DNA of 19,817 nucleotides, from NCBI GenBank assembly GCA_036525535.1, contig DATDAH010000218.1, forward strand, positions 1 to 19,817, read 5' to 3'. The notes under the pieces are model-generated. The model was not told the origin of the DNA. It made no database searches and saw nothing but the letters and a program-made list of their open reading frames with translations. Position numbers and translations under genes: made by a program. Positions 7,816-13,799 of this stretch are shown here, in pieces (position 1 is the stretch's first letter; each line of letters starts with the position of its first letter). The DNA comes from DATDAH01 sp036525535. Its GTDB lineage: Bacteria; Actinomycetota; Acidimicrobiia; Acidimicrobiales; DATDAH01.

Positions 7816-8583
7816 GTGGGGTTTGCCGTCTCTCCGGACGCCTACGACCGGTTCATGGGTCGGTACTCCGTCCCGCTCGCCCCCGTGTTCGCGGACTTCG
7901 TCGGCATCGCGTCCGGGCGGCGGGTGGTCGACGTCGGATGTGGTCCTGGCGCGCTCACCGCCGAGCTGGTCGAGCGGCTGGGTGAGGAGTCGGTCGTCGC
8001 CATCGATCCGTCGGAGCCCTTCGTGGAAGCCGTCCGGGGGCGACATCCCCGAGTCGAGGTGCACCGCGCAGCCGCCGAGCGGCTTCCGCTACCGAAGGAC
8101 ACGTTCGACGCCGCGCTTGCCCAGCTGGTCGTGCACTTCATGACCGATCCGGTCGCAGGCCTTTGCGACATGGGTCGTGTCGTCAAGACCGGTGGAGTCG
8201 TGGCGGCGTGTGTCTGGGACTTCGACGAGGGCGGGAGCCCGCTCAGCCTCTTCTGGGCGGCGGCAACCGATCTCGACCCCCAGGCTCCCGGCGAGGGCTC
8301 CCTCCCAGGTACGCGCCGTGGTCACCTCGCGCGGCTGCTCGGCGACGCAGGTCTCGAAGCCGTAGAGCAGGCCGAGCTCGCCATCGACGTCGAGCACCAG
8401 ACCTTTGAGGAGTGGTGGCAACCCTTTGAGCTCGGCGTCGGGCCGGCCGGCTCGTACGTGTCGGCGCTGGGCCAGCACGAGCGGATGCGCTTGGCGGAGC
8501 GCTGCCGCGACCTGCTCCCGGAGCCACCGTTCGTCGTGACCGCCGCCGCGTGGGCAGCACGTGGCCGGGTCCGTGCCGGCTGA
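7816..8583 (+). CDS. Class I SAM-dependent methyltransferase
   Basis: This is a 255-residue methyltransferase with a Rossmann-like SAM fold. Motif I is VVDVGCGPGALT (about residues 37-48). Motif II contains the acidic Asp64 (VVAIDPSEPFVEAV). Motif III-like AAAERLPLPKDTFDAALAQL follows, then a C-terminal cap including EEWWQPFELGVGPAGSYV. The opening YDRFMGRYSVPLA is typical of the ubiE/Methyltransf_11-like group in actinobacteria. GTG 7816 was chosen because it sits at the family N-terminus and follows a TAAGTT -10 by 7 nt. The frame is open further upstream, but that part overlaps the divergent oxidoreductase. The substrate is unknown; small-molecule methylation is a guess from the subfamily. 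Confidence 0.9.
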   Translation: MGFAVSPDAYDRFMGRYSVPLAPVFADFVGIASGRRVVDVGCGPGALTAELVERLGEESVVAIDPSEPFVEAVRGRHPRVEVHRAAAERLPLPKDTFDAALAQLVVHFMTDPVAGLCDMGRVVKTGGVVAACVWDFDEGGSPLSLFWAAATDLDPQAPGEGSLPGTRRGHLARLLGDAGLEAVEQAELAIDVEHQTFEEWWQPFELGVGPAGSYVSALGQHERMRLAERCRDLLPEPPFVVTAAAWAARGRVRAG

Positions 8584-8628
8584 CTCTCGCCACGCGCCTG
8601 CCCCCTGGTCCCCTCGGTGCGGTCGTCG

Positions 8629-8654
8629 TAATCTGAGGCGGTTCGACCAGGAGG
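8629..8654 (+). promoter_or_regulatory. -10 box and Shine-Dalgarno of the UspA-like gene
   Basis: TAATCT (8629-8634) is a good -10. A weak -35 (TGGTCC, 8606-8611) lies 17 bp upstream. The Shine-Dalgarno AGGAGG (8649-8654) is 7 nt before GTG 8662 and fixes that start. Unlike several neighbours, this gene has a conventional leader. Confidence 0.5.
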
Positions 8655-8661
8655 TGCTCGT

Positions 8662-9207
8662 GTGCGCCGCTACCTCGTCGTCGCCCACCAGACATTGGGC
8701 AGCCCCGAGTTGCTCGAGGCCATGCGGGATCAGTTGGCCGAAGGCCCCTGCACGTTCCATCTGGTGGTGCCCGAGTACCACGGTGGCGGGCTGACGTGGT
8801 CCGAGGGTGAGGTCAGGCGGCGAGCGGAGTTGCGGCTGGAGGACGCGCGGCTCGCGTTCACCACCGCCGGCCTGGCGGTGTCGGGCGAAGTGGGTGACTC
8901 GAACCCGGTGGAGGCCGTCGAGCACGCCATCCGCCGCGACGGCGGCGACTCGTTCGACGGCATCATCGTCTCAACGCTTCCGCACGGCATCTCCAAATGG
9001 CTCGGGCTCGACGTCCCGAGTCGCCTCAAGCGGAGGACCGGACTGCACGTGCGCCACATCATCGGCGCTGACGTTCAGGGCGCCCGAAGCCCGGTCGACG
9101 AGGACGATCGCGAGGGCGACGAGCGCGGTCAGGGCACCCGTGGGGATGGCGAGCGGCAGGAGGCGCAGCGCGGCCTCGCTGAACGGTCTCGCGGGGGGAG
9201 CCGCTAG
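8662..9207 (+). CDS. UspA-like protein with a chimeric C-terminal tail
   Basis: Residues 1 to about 137 form a small alpha/beta protein resembling actinobacterial UspA-like (universal stress) proteins: RRYLVVAHQTLGSPELLE, GPCTFHLVVPEYH, GEVGDSNPVEAVEHAI, DGIIVSTLPHGISKWLGLD and TGLHVRHIIGAD in the usual order, where such proteins normally stop. The last ~44 residues are highly charged and low in hydrophobics (VDEDDREGDERGQGTRGDGE). They are the antisense reading of a decayed livH fragment (9063-9186), so the original stop has been lost and translation runs to a TAG at 9205. GTG 8662 is fixed by AGGAGG 7 nt upstream. The stress-type function is inferred from fold family only. The tail is probably non-functional or disordered. 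Confidence 0.82.
   Translation: MRRYLVVAHQTLGSPELLEAMRDQLAEGPCTFHLVVPEYHGGGLTWSEGEVRRRAELRLEDARLAFTTAGLAVSGEVGDSNPVEAVEHAIRRDGGDSFDGIIVSTLPHGISKWLGLDVPSRLKRRTGLHVRHIIGADVQGARSPVDEDDREGDERGQGTRGDGERQEAQRGLAERSRGGSR
9063..9186 (-). pseudogene. Decayed livH 5' fragment
   Basis: On the minus strand this encodes FSEAALRLLPLAIPTGALTA followed by LVALAIVLVDRASGALNVSA, matching the intact permease N-terminus (FSEAALRFVLLGLATGALTA, LVALAIVLVYRASGVLNFSA). The DNA aligns ungapped to 1145-1268 at about 88% by hand count. There is no start codon at the expected place, and similarity stops after about 40 codons, so it is a remnant. It overlaps, antisense, the 3' end of the UspA-like gene. Confidence 0.88.
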
Positions 9208-9350
9208 CCCGGCCGACGGGCCACCACGGTGGTCCTGGTCATGCTCATCCAGAAGCGGCCGTCCCGGCCGGCAGTAGTGGTGCCCTCGACGAAGCGGTCC
9301 GCCAAGTCCTGGGTGAGCAGGCCCATGCCGACGAGGTCGCCGTGGCCTCC
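9204..9350 (-). pseudogene. Probable decayed 3' end of a methyltransferase gene
   Basis: On the minus strand the frame ending at TAG 9204-9206 reads GHGDLVGMGLLTQDLADRFV, then DGRFWMSMTRTTVVARRPG and stop. The last part resembles the C-terminus of many actinobacterial class I methyltransferases (a 'DG-x-[FL]-x-S-[MF]-T-x-x-V-x-x-R-[KR]-P' ending). Just upstream, similarity seems to continue in another frame (PSFLVAGMEA near 9350-9370), suggesting a frameshift. Farther upstream nothing is recognisable before the PIG-L gene start on the other strand. The assignment rests on memory of family C-termini and is tentative. Confidence 0.4.
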
Positions 9351-9455
9351 ATGCCCGCGACCAGGAAGGACGGATCGGCGGCGCGTCGACCGCGGAGAAG
9401 CCCTTGGCCGTCTCCGGACCTGGCGGCGTGATCGACACCGGCGCGAACGCTCGCC

Positions 9456-10199
9456 ATGATGCTGGCCGTGACCGGCCCCGACCACGACGGCGAGCTCGGC
9501 TCGATCCTGGCCGTCTTCGCCCATCCCGACGACGAGGCCTATCTGGCCGGCGCGCTCATGGCCAAGGCCGTCGACGAGGGCCGACGGGTCGTGTGTGTCA
9601 CCGCCACCCGGGGCGAGCTCGGCTTTCCCGACGACGACCCACGCTCCGAAGAGGAGCGGGCGGCAGTGCGCACGGCGGAGATGACGGCGTGTCTCGGGAT
9701 CCTCGGAGTGGAAGAGCATCACTGGCTGGATCTGCCGGACGGCGCCGGCGAGGAGGTGCCCGACGAGATCCCGGTGGCCCGCATCGCCGAGCTCATCGAC
9801 GAGGTCCGGCCGGACACCACGCTTACCTTCGGCCCCGACGGCCAGACCTTCCACGTCGATCACATCGCCATCAGCCGGTGGACCACCCAGGCCGTGGCCG
9901 CCGCCCAACACCCGACCCGCCTGCTCTACGCCGCCATGACCGAGGAGTGGGTCCAGCTCTTCGCCGACCACGGCGTCGACCTGAGCCAGGTGATGATGGT
10001 GCCCGGTGCCGTGCCCCCGACCGTCCCGCACGACGACCTGGCGGTCTGGTTCCGGGCCGAGGGAGATCTGCTCGACCGGAAGGTGCGGGCCCTGCGCGCC
10101 CAGGCCAGCCAGGTCGAGCCGCTGGTCCAGCAGTTCGGGGTCGAGGCCTTCGCCGTCCAAGCCGCCGACGAGTTCTACCGCGCGCCGGATCGAGGGTGA
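9456..10199 (+). CDS. PIG-L family zinc N-deacetylase (LmbE-like)
   Basis: This is a 247-residue PIG-L/LmbE-family deacetylase, related to the mycothiol enzymes MshB and Mca, which hydrolyse N-acetylglucosaminyl amides using zinc. The zinc/catalytic motif AHPDDE is at residues 22-27 (His23, Asp25, Asp26), and the third ligand region FHVDHIAI gives His133/His136. TRGELGFPDDDP (51-62) and DLPDG (92-96) are other family marks. ATG 9456 or 9459 are equivalent starts; no clear Shine-Dalgarno sequence is seen. The gene follows 248 bp of degenerate sequence. It could be a mycothiol-S-conjugate amidase-like detoxification enzyme or act on another GlcNAc-type substrate; context does not decide. It is followed by the CBS protein, which has its own promoter. 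Confidence 0.9.
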   Translation: MMLAVTGPDHDGELGSILAVFAHPDDEAYLAGALMAKAVDEGRRVVCVTATRGELGFPDDDPRSEEERAAVRTAEMTACLGILGVEEHHWLDLPDGAGEEVPDEIPVARIAELIDEVRPDTTLTFGPDGQTFHVDHIAISRWTTQAVAAAQHPTRLLYAAMTEEWVQLFADHGVDLSQVMMVPGAVPPTVPHDDLAVWFRAEGDLLDRKVRALRAQASQVEPLVQQFGVEAFAVQAADEFYRAPDRG

Positions 10200-10251
10200 C
10201 CCGGGGCCCCGGTCAGGGCGGGGGCGCCGCGGTGGCGGTTCCGAGGGGGAG

Positions 10252-10280
10252 GTGACTCGCCTGCCGCGGAGGCGTACCGT
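10252..10280 (+). promoter_or_regulatory. Promoter of the CBS-domain gene
   Basis: GTGACT (10252-10257, 4 of 6 to TTGACA) and TACCGT (10275-10280, TAnnnT) are separated by 17 bp. This is the best-spaced -35/-10 pair I saw in the window. A Shine-Dalgarno AAGGAGG (10299-10305) follows, 6 nt before GTG 10312. Confidence 0.55.
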
Positions 10281-10311
10281 GATGGCACCGGCCGAGTGAA
10301 GGAGGACCACC

Positions 10312-10746
10312 GTGAAGGTGCGAGGCATCCTCCAAGAGAAGGGGCACGAGGTGGTCACCGTGGCGCCCGATGCCTCGGTTGCGGACATCGTCCAGCGCCT
10401 CCGCGCGGACCGGATCGGGGCCGTCGTGGTCTCGTCCGACGGCGTTCACGTGGACGGCATCGTCACCGAGACGGATGTCGTGCGCGGTCTCGCCGACGCG
10501 GGCGGCGATCTCCTGGCCCAGCCGGTGTCGCGCCTCATGAAGGACGACGTCACGACCTGCGCCCCCGACGACGAGATCCGTGACCTGATGGCCGAGATGA
10601 CCCACCGGCGCAGCCGGTATGTCGTGGCGGTCGAGGACCATCGGCTGGTCGGGATCGTGAGCATCGGCGACGTCGTCAAGAGCCAGTTGGAGGACCGCGA
10701 GCTCGAGGTGCGCGTGCTGCGAGACCTCAGTCACCCCCGCGCCTGA
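10312..10746 (+). CDS. Two-CBS-domain protein
   Basis: This is a 144-residue stand-alone CBS-pair protein. CBS1 is about residues 8-65 (VVTVAPDASVADIVQRLRAD, then GIVTETDVVRGL). CBS2 is about residues 76-130 (DVTTCAPDDEIRDLMAEMTH, then GIVSIGDVVK). CBS pairs (Bateman modules) bind adenosine nucleotides and act as energy or stress sensors, often regulating partner proteins; no partner is fused here. GTG 10312 is fixed by AAGGAGG with 6-nt spacing. The short C-terminal helix (SQLEDRELEVRVLRDL) is usual for this group. A stem-loop overlaps the stop codon and lies between this gene and the convergent FtsX-type gene. Confidence 0.9.
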   Translation: MKVRGILQEKGHEVVTVAPDASVADIVQRLRADRIGAVVVSSDGVHVDGIVTETDVVRGLADAGGDLLAQPVSRLMKDDVTTCAPDDEIRDLMAEMTHRRSRYVVAVEDHRLVGIVSIGDVVKSQLEDRELEVRVLRDLSHPRA

Positions 10747-10761
10747 ACGGCTGACGCGGGG
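10735..10761. terminator. Stem-loop between convergent CBS and FtsX-type genes
   Basis: CCCCGCG (10735-10741) and CGCGGGG (10755-10761) form a perfect 7-bp GC stem with a 13-nt loop that contains the CBS stop codon. The FtsX-type gene stop begins 2 nt beyond. There is no T-tract, as is common for actinobacterial terminators, so it could act in both directions. Confidence 0.45.
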
Positions 10762-10762
10762 C

Positions 10763-13189
10763 CTACTCGGACCGCAGGATCTCGGCCGGGCGCAGATTGG
10801 CGACCCGGCGGCCGGGCCAGAGGGCCAGGGCGTTGGCCACCAGGAGGGCACCGGGCACCACCACGGCCACCGCCAGCCATGCCGACGGGGCGACGTCGTC
10901 CAGCGGGACCTGAGCGGCGATGTAGCTCCAGCCCCAACGCCCGATGAGGACGCCGATCGGGATGCCGACGAGCAGGCCGATCACTCCGATCGTGGTGCCC
11001 TGGCTGTTGAGCACATACCGCGCCTCCGTGCGGGTGAGGCCAAGGGCCCGCAGGACGGCAAAGGTCTGGCTGCGCCGCCGGGCCGAGGTGAACAGCACGT
11101 GGCCGACGGCGGCGACGGCCAGGAGGGCGAGGAACACCGCCAGCACCGTCGGCAGCGTCCGCACCCTGCGCAGGTTCTCGATCTCGACGGGGATCTCGAC
11201 GGGGCTGACCGCGACCGCCCGGTCGCCGAGTTGGGCGGCCACCGCGTCGACACCGTCGTCGCGATCCACGCCAGCGTCGAAGCGGATGGCCACAAAGCGG
11301 TCGGGTCCGGTCCCGGTTCCCTCGTCGAGCGGTGGGACGACGCCGTCCCATCCCGGTGACGCCAACCAGACCCCCTCGTCGAAGGCGGCGTGCACGTCGG
11401 ACGGGAACAGGGCCTCGCCGACGACGGTCATCGGCCGACCCTCGTCGCCGACCTCGACGGTGTCGCCGATCGCCACGTCCAGGTCTCGGAGGGTGGCCGG
11501 CCCGAGGGCCACCTCGGCGTCACCCTCCGGGGCCCGTCCGTCGGTCAGGACCAGGGAGATGTCGGGCGTGGTCTCTCCCTGACGGGGACGGCTGGCGAAG
11601 CCGGGGACCCCGACGCCGTCGACGTCGATCGCCAGCCGGTCGACGGCGGACACGTCGTCGACCTCGTCCACTGCGGCGACCGCAGCCATGAGGTCCGGGC
11701 TTACGTCGGTCGGCAGGAGGTCGGGAGTGTCGGGCTGGACCAAGGCGTCCCACGCCACCCCGGCCCGTTCGGGGTGCTCGACGGCGTCGTCGAGCCCGGC
11801 GTCGATGATCATGGCCCCGACCACGCCGAGGATCCCGACTATCGCTCCCACCAGAGCCTGACGGACCGGGACCTTGGCCCTTCCCTGCCCCGTGTGAAGG
11901 GCCATGGTGGTGCCCAGACCCACCGGCAGTGGGGAGACGCGGCGCACCCAGGCCAGCGGCCCGCCCGCCCGTTCGGGGCGGGTCCTCGCTCGGTTGGCCC
12001 GGGCGGCCAGTACGGCCACACCGCCGAGGACCGCGAACGCCACGAGCAGCACGACGGGCACAAGCACCGCCCAGGACGGCTGCACGCCCCGGTCGGGATC
12101 GATCGCAGCGGCGGTGCCCACGGGGAATCGAATCGAGGTCAGCACCCCGACGACCAAGGCTGATGCCGCGGCGACGGCTGCGGTCGGGAGGTGGGTGACG
12201 ACGGCAACCCGGATCGCGTCCGCTCGGGTCATCCCGAGGGCCTGGATGGTGGGGAGGTCATCGACCGAGGCCGCCGCCGACTGGCCGACGGCCTGGCCGA
12301 CGAGGATCAGGCCCGCCGCCGCCACCGTGGCGGCCAGCACGAGAAGGGCCGTCCACTCCACCGAGGTGGTGGTCTCGACCCGGCGAGACGATTCGTGGAG
12401 GTCGAGGATCGGGGTTCCCGGGGCCAGGATCTCGTTCACCGACCGCTGGAGGGCCTCAAGGTCGTCGGCGCCGTGCACGAGCCGCACATCGGCGTTCTCG
12501 ATCAGCAGCATCTCGTCGCGGTGGGCGGCCAGTACCCCAGGCGACACCAGCACCTGGCCGCCCGTGAACAAGAACTGGTTGATCGTTCGCACCCGGCCCA
12601 CGACCCGCAGCTCGAGCGCAGGCCCCCGAGCCGTGCCGCCCGTGAAGGACTCCTCGATCTGGTACGGCGCGAACGGGGTGAACGGGACGACGTCGCCCAC
12701 CTCGAGCCCCGGCGTCTGCTCGTCGACGACCACCTCGTCGGCGGCATCGGGGTCGTACATCCGCCCCTCGACCACGACCGGGCGCCCGACCTCGCCCAGC
12801 CAGGTCCCGTCGACCGAGGGAAAGACGAGGCCGCCACCCAGCGCCGCCTCCTCCCGCGCTTCCGGGGGCAGCGCATCCAGGTCGAAGTTGCCGAACAGGA
12901 GGGCCCACACGGCGATCTGCTCGATCTCCGGCTCCTCGGCCAGGCGGTCCCAATCGGCGGTCAGCAGCCCGACCTGGCCGGGGAAGACGACGGCGTCGGC
13001 GGCGTGCTCCCGCTCCTCCAGCCGGTCGAGGGCCGTTCGCGACCGCAGCCCGCCGCCCAGGGCGGCGGCGGCGAACCCGGCGGTCACTCCGGCCAGCAGG
13101 CCGAGGGCCAGGAGAGCCCGCCATCGGGTGCGCAGCTGGGCGCGCGCCAAGACGCCCGAGGGGGCCTCAGCCGACCACGGCACCTGCAC
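10763..13189 (-). CDS. FtsX/MacB-type ABC transporter permease
   Basis: This is an 808-residue permease with two FtsX-like units. One N-terminal membrane helix (about 27-48, LLALGLLAGVTAGFAAAAL) is followed by a large extracytoplasmic domain. Three helices then lie in about 280-400 (ALLVLAATVAAAGLILVG and so on). A further helix (about 450, ALVGAIVGILGVVGAMII) precedes a second external domain, and three C-terminal helices follow (VLAVFLALLAVAAVGHVL, GVIGLLVGIPIGVLIG, WLAVAVVVPGALLVANAL). The protein ends RRVANLRPAEILRSE, a classic FtsX-family tail. These permeases work in mechanotransmission or lipoprotein/peptide export with a LolD/MacB-type ATPase, and no such ATPase is seen in this window. 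GTG 13189 follows a TAACGT -10 by 6 nt (leaderless). It lies 9 bp downstream of a winged-helix regulator gene, which may control it. Confidence 0.9.
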   Translation of the reverse strand: MQVPWSAEAPSGVLARAQLRTRWRALLALGLLAGVTAGFAAAALGGGLRSRTALDRLEEREHAADAVVFPGQVGLLTADWDRLAEEPEIEQIAVWALLFGNFDLDALPPEAREEAALGGGLVFPSVDGTWLGEVGRPVVVEGRMYDPDAADEVVVDEQTPGLEVGDVVPFTPFAPYQIEESFTGGTARGPALELRVVGRVRTINQFLFTGGQVLVSPGVLAAHRDEMLLIENADVRLVHGADDLEALQRSVNEILAPGTPILDLHESSRRVETTTSVEWTALLVLAATVAAAGLILVGQAVGQSAAASVDDLPTIQALGMTRADAIRVAVVTHLPTAAVAAASALVVGVLTSIRFPVGTAAAIDPDRGVQPSWAVLVPVVLLVAFAVLGGVAVLAARANRARTRPERAGGPLAWVRRVSPLPVGLGTTMALHTGQGRAKVPVRQALVGAIVGILGVVGAMIIDAGLDDAVEHPERAGVAWDALVQPDTPDLLPTDVSPDLMAAVAAVDEVDDVSAVDRLAIDVDGVGVPGFASRPRQGETTPDISLVLTDGRAPEGDAEVALGPATLRDLDVAIGDTVEVGDEGRPMTVVGEALFPSDVHAAFDEGVWLASPGWDGVVPPLDEGTGTGPDRFVAIRFDAGVDRDDGVDAVAAQLGDRAVAVSPVEIPVEIENLRRVRTLPTVLAVFLALLAVAAVGHVLFTSARRRSQTFAVLRALGLTRTEARYVLNSQGTTIGVIGLLVGIPIGVLIGRWGWSYIAAQVPLDDVAPSAWLAVAVVVPGALLVANALALWPGRRVANLRPAEILRSE

Positions 13190-13195
13190 GGCCCG

Positions 13196-13225
13196 ACGTT
13201 ACGACTGGCCGGACGAACCGGCCAG
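13196..13225 (-). promoter_or_regulatory. -10 box and inverted repeat upstream of the FtsX-type gene
   Basis: TAACGT (minus strand, 13201-13196) ends 6 nt before GTG 13189, so the transcript is probably leaderless. Directly upstream is a perfect inverted repeat, CTGGCCGG (13205-13212) and CCGGCCAG (13218-13225) with a 5-nt loop. It occupies the spacer/-35 region, so it could be an operator or the terminator of the upstream regulator gene. Confidence 0.45.
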
Positions 13226-13627
13226 GAGGCTGCCCGGGGGCGGTGCCGGGTGCTGGCACACCTCCCAGCGGTGAAGTTGTGCCGCTCGGGTACACCGGTC
13301 AGGAGGCGAGGAACTCCTTCGCTTCGGCGAGGAACACCGGCCCCGGCCATGCACGGTGCGTACCACGCGCCGGGCCCGACAGTCGTCACCGACCGCCGGC
13401 CTCGCCGCCTTGATGCGGCTGGTGAGCGCGCTCTCGCTCACGAACCGGTCACCCCACACCTCGTCGAGGAGCTCCTCCTTGGTCACGACCCGGTCCCGCT
13501 CTCCTATCAGGCGGGCGAGGACATCGAAGACCTGCGGCCCGACCGGGCGCACGATGCCGTCCCGGCGCAGCTCGAAGCGCCGGAGGTCGAGCTCGTACTC
13601 CCCGAAGGCATAGATCACCGGCGCCAT
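13199..13627 (-). CDS. Short OmpR-type winged-helix transcriptional regulator, possibly frameshifted at the 3' end
   Basis: Residues 1 to about 97 are a complete OmpR/CadC-type winged helix (Trans_reg_C): YAFGEYELDLRRFELRRDG, RVVTKEELLDEVWGDRFVSE, SALTSRIKAARPAVGDD and the wing VVRTVHGRG. There is no receiver domain and no membrane segment. After HGRGR the frame turns into an unlikely sequence (CSSPKRRSSSPPDRC) running to a stop at 13199. A single-base change near 13335 would instead give VFLAEAKEFLAS and a stop at 13299, a more natural ending. Either the gene has a 1-nt deletion or the read has an error; the DNA-binding domain is unaffected. In related proteins this domain is usually joined to a longer effector region, so this may be a truncated form. 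It precedes the FtsX-type gene and diverges from the AAA+ gene. Confidence 0.65.
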   Translation of the reverse strand: MAPVIYAFGEYELDLRRFELRRDGIVRPVGPQVFDVLARLIGERDRVVTKEELLDEVWGDRFVSESALTSRIKAARPAVGDDCRARRVVRTVHGRGRCSSPKRRSSSPPDRCTRAAQLHRWEVCQHPAPPPGSLLAGSSGQS

Positions 13628-13691
13628 CTTCGCCGGTCCGTGGCACGAGCCGCTGACGCGTCGGGCATAGGTCGGACGGCCCCTCTTCCTT

Positions 13692-13770
13692 CATCACCTG
13701 TGTGATGCTGCCGAAGCAGGTTGGGATGGTGCACTGGAGAGGAAGCCGAACCACGCCTGCGGGCCGCAGG
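13692..13770. promoter_or_regulatory. Two inverted repeats in the divergent regulator/AAA+ spacer
   Basis: A 16-bp palindromic element (CATCAC-CTGT-GTGATG, 13692-13707) and a 15-bp one (CCTGCGG-G-CCGCAGG, 13756-13770) lie in the 172 bp gap between the winged-helix gene and the AAA+ gene. The second is 29 bp before GTG 13800. Both have the size expected of dimeric-regulator operators. I did not find convincing -10/-35 pairs here. Confidence 0.35.
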
Positions 13771-13799
13771 ACGGTCAACGAGGACCGGAGCGCGCCGCC

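Noticed and set aside
9204..10388. 394-codon minus-strand frame
   Set aside because: Most of it is antisense to the PIG-L gene. Only its last ~48 codons resemble real protein, and those are reported as a methyltransferase remnant.
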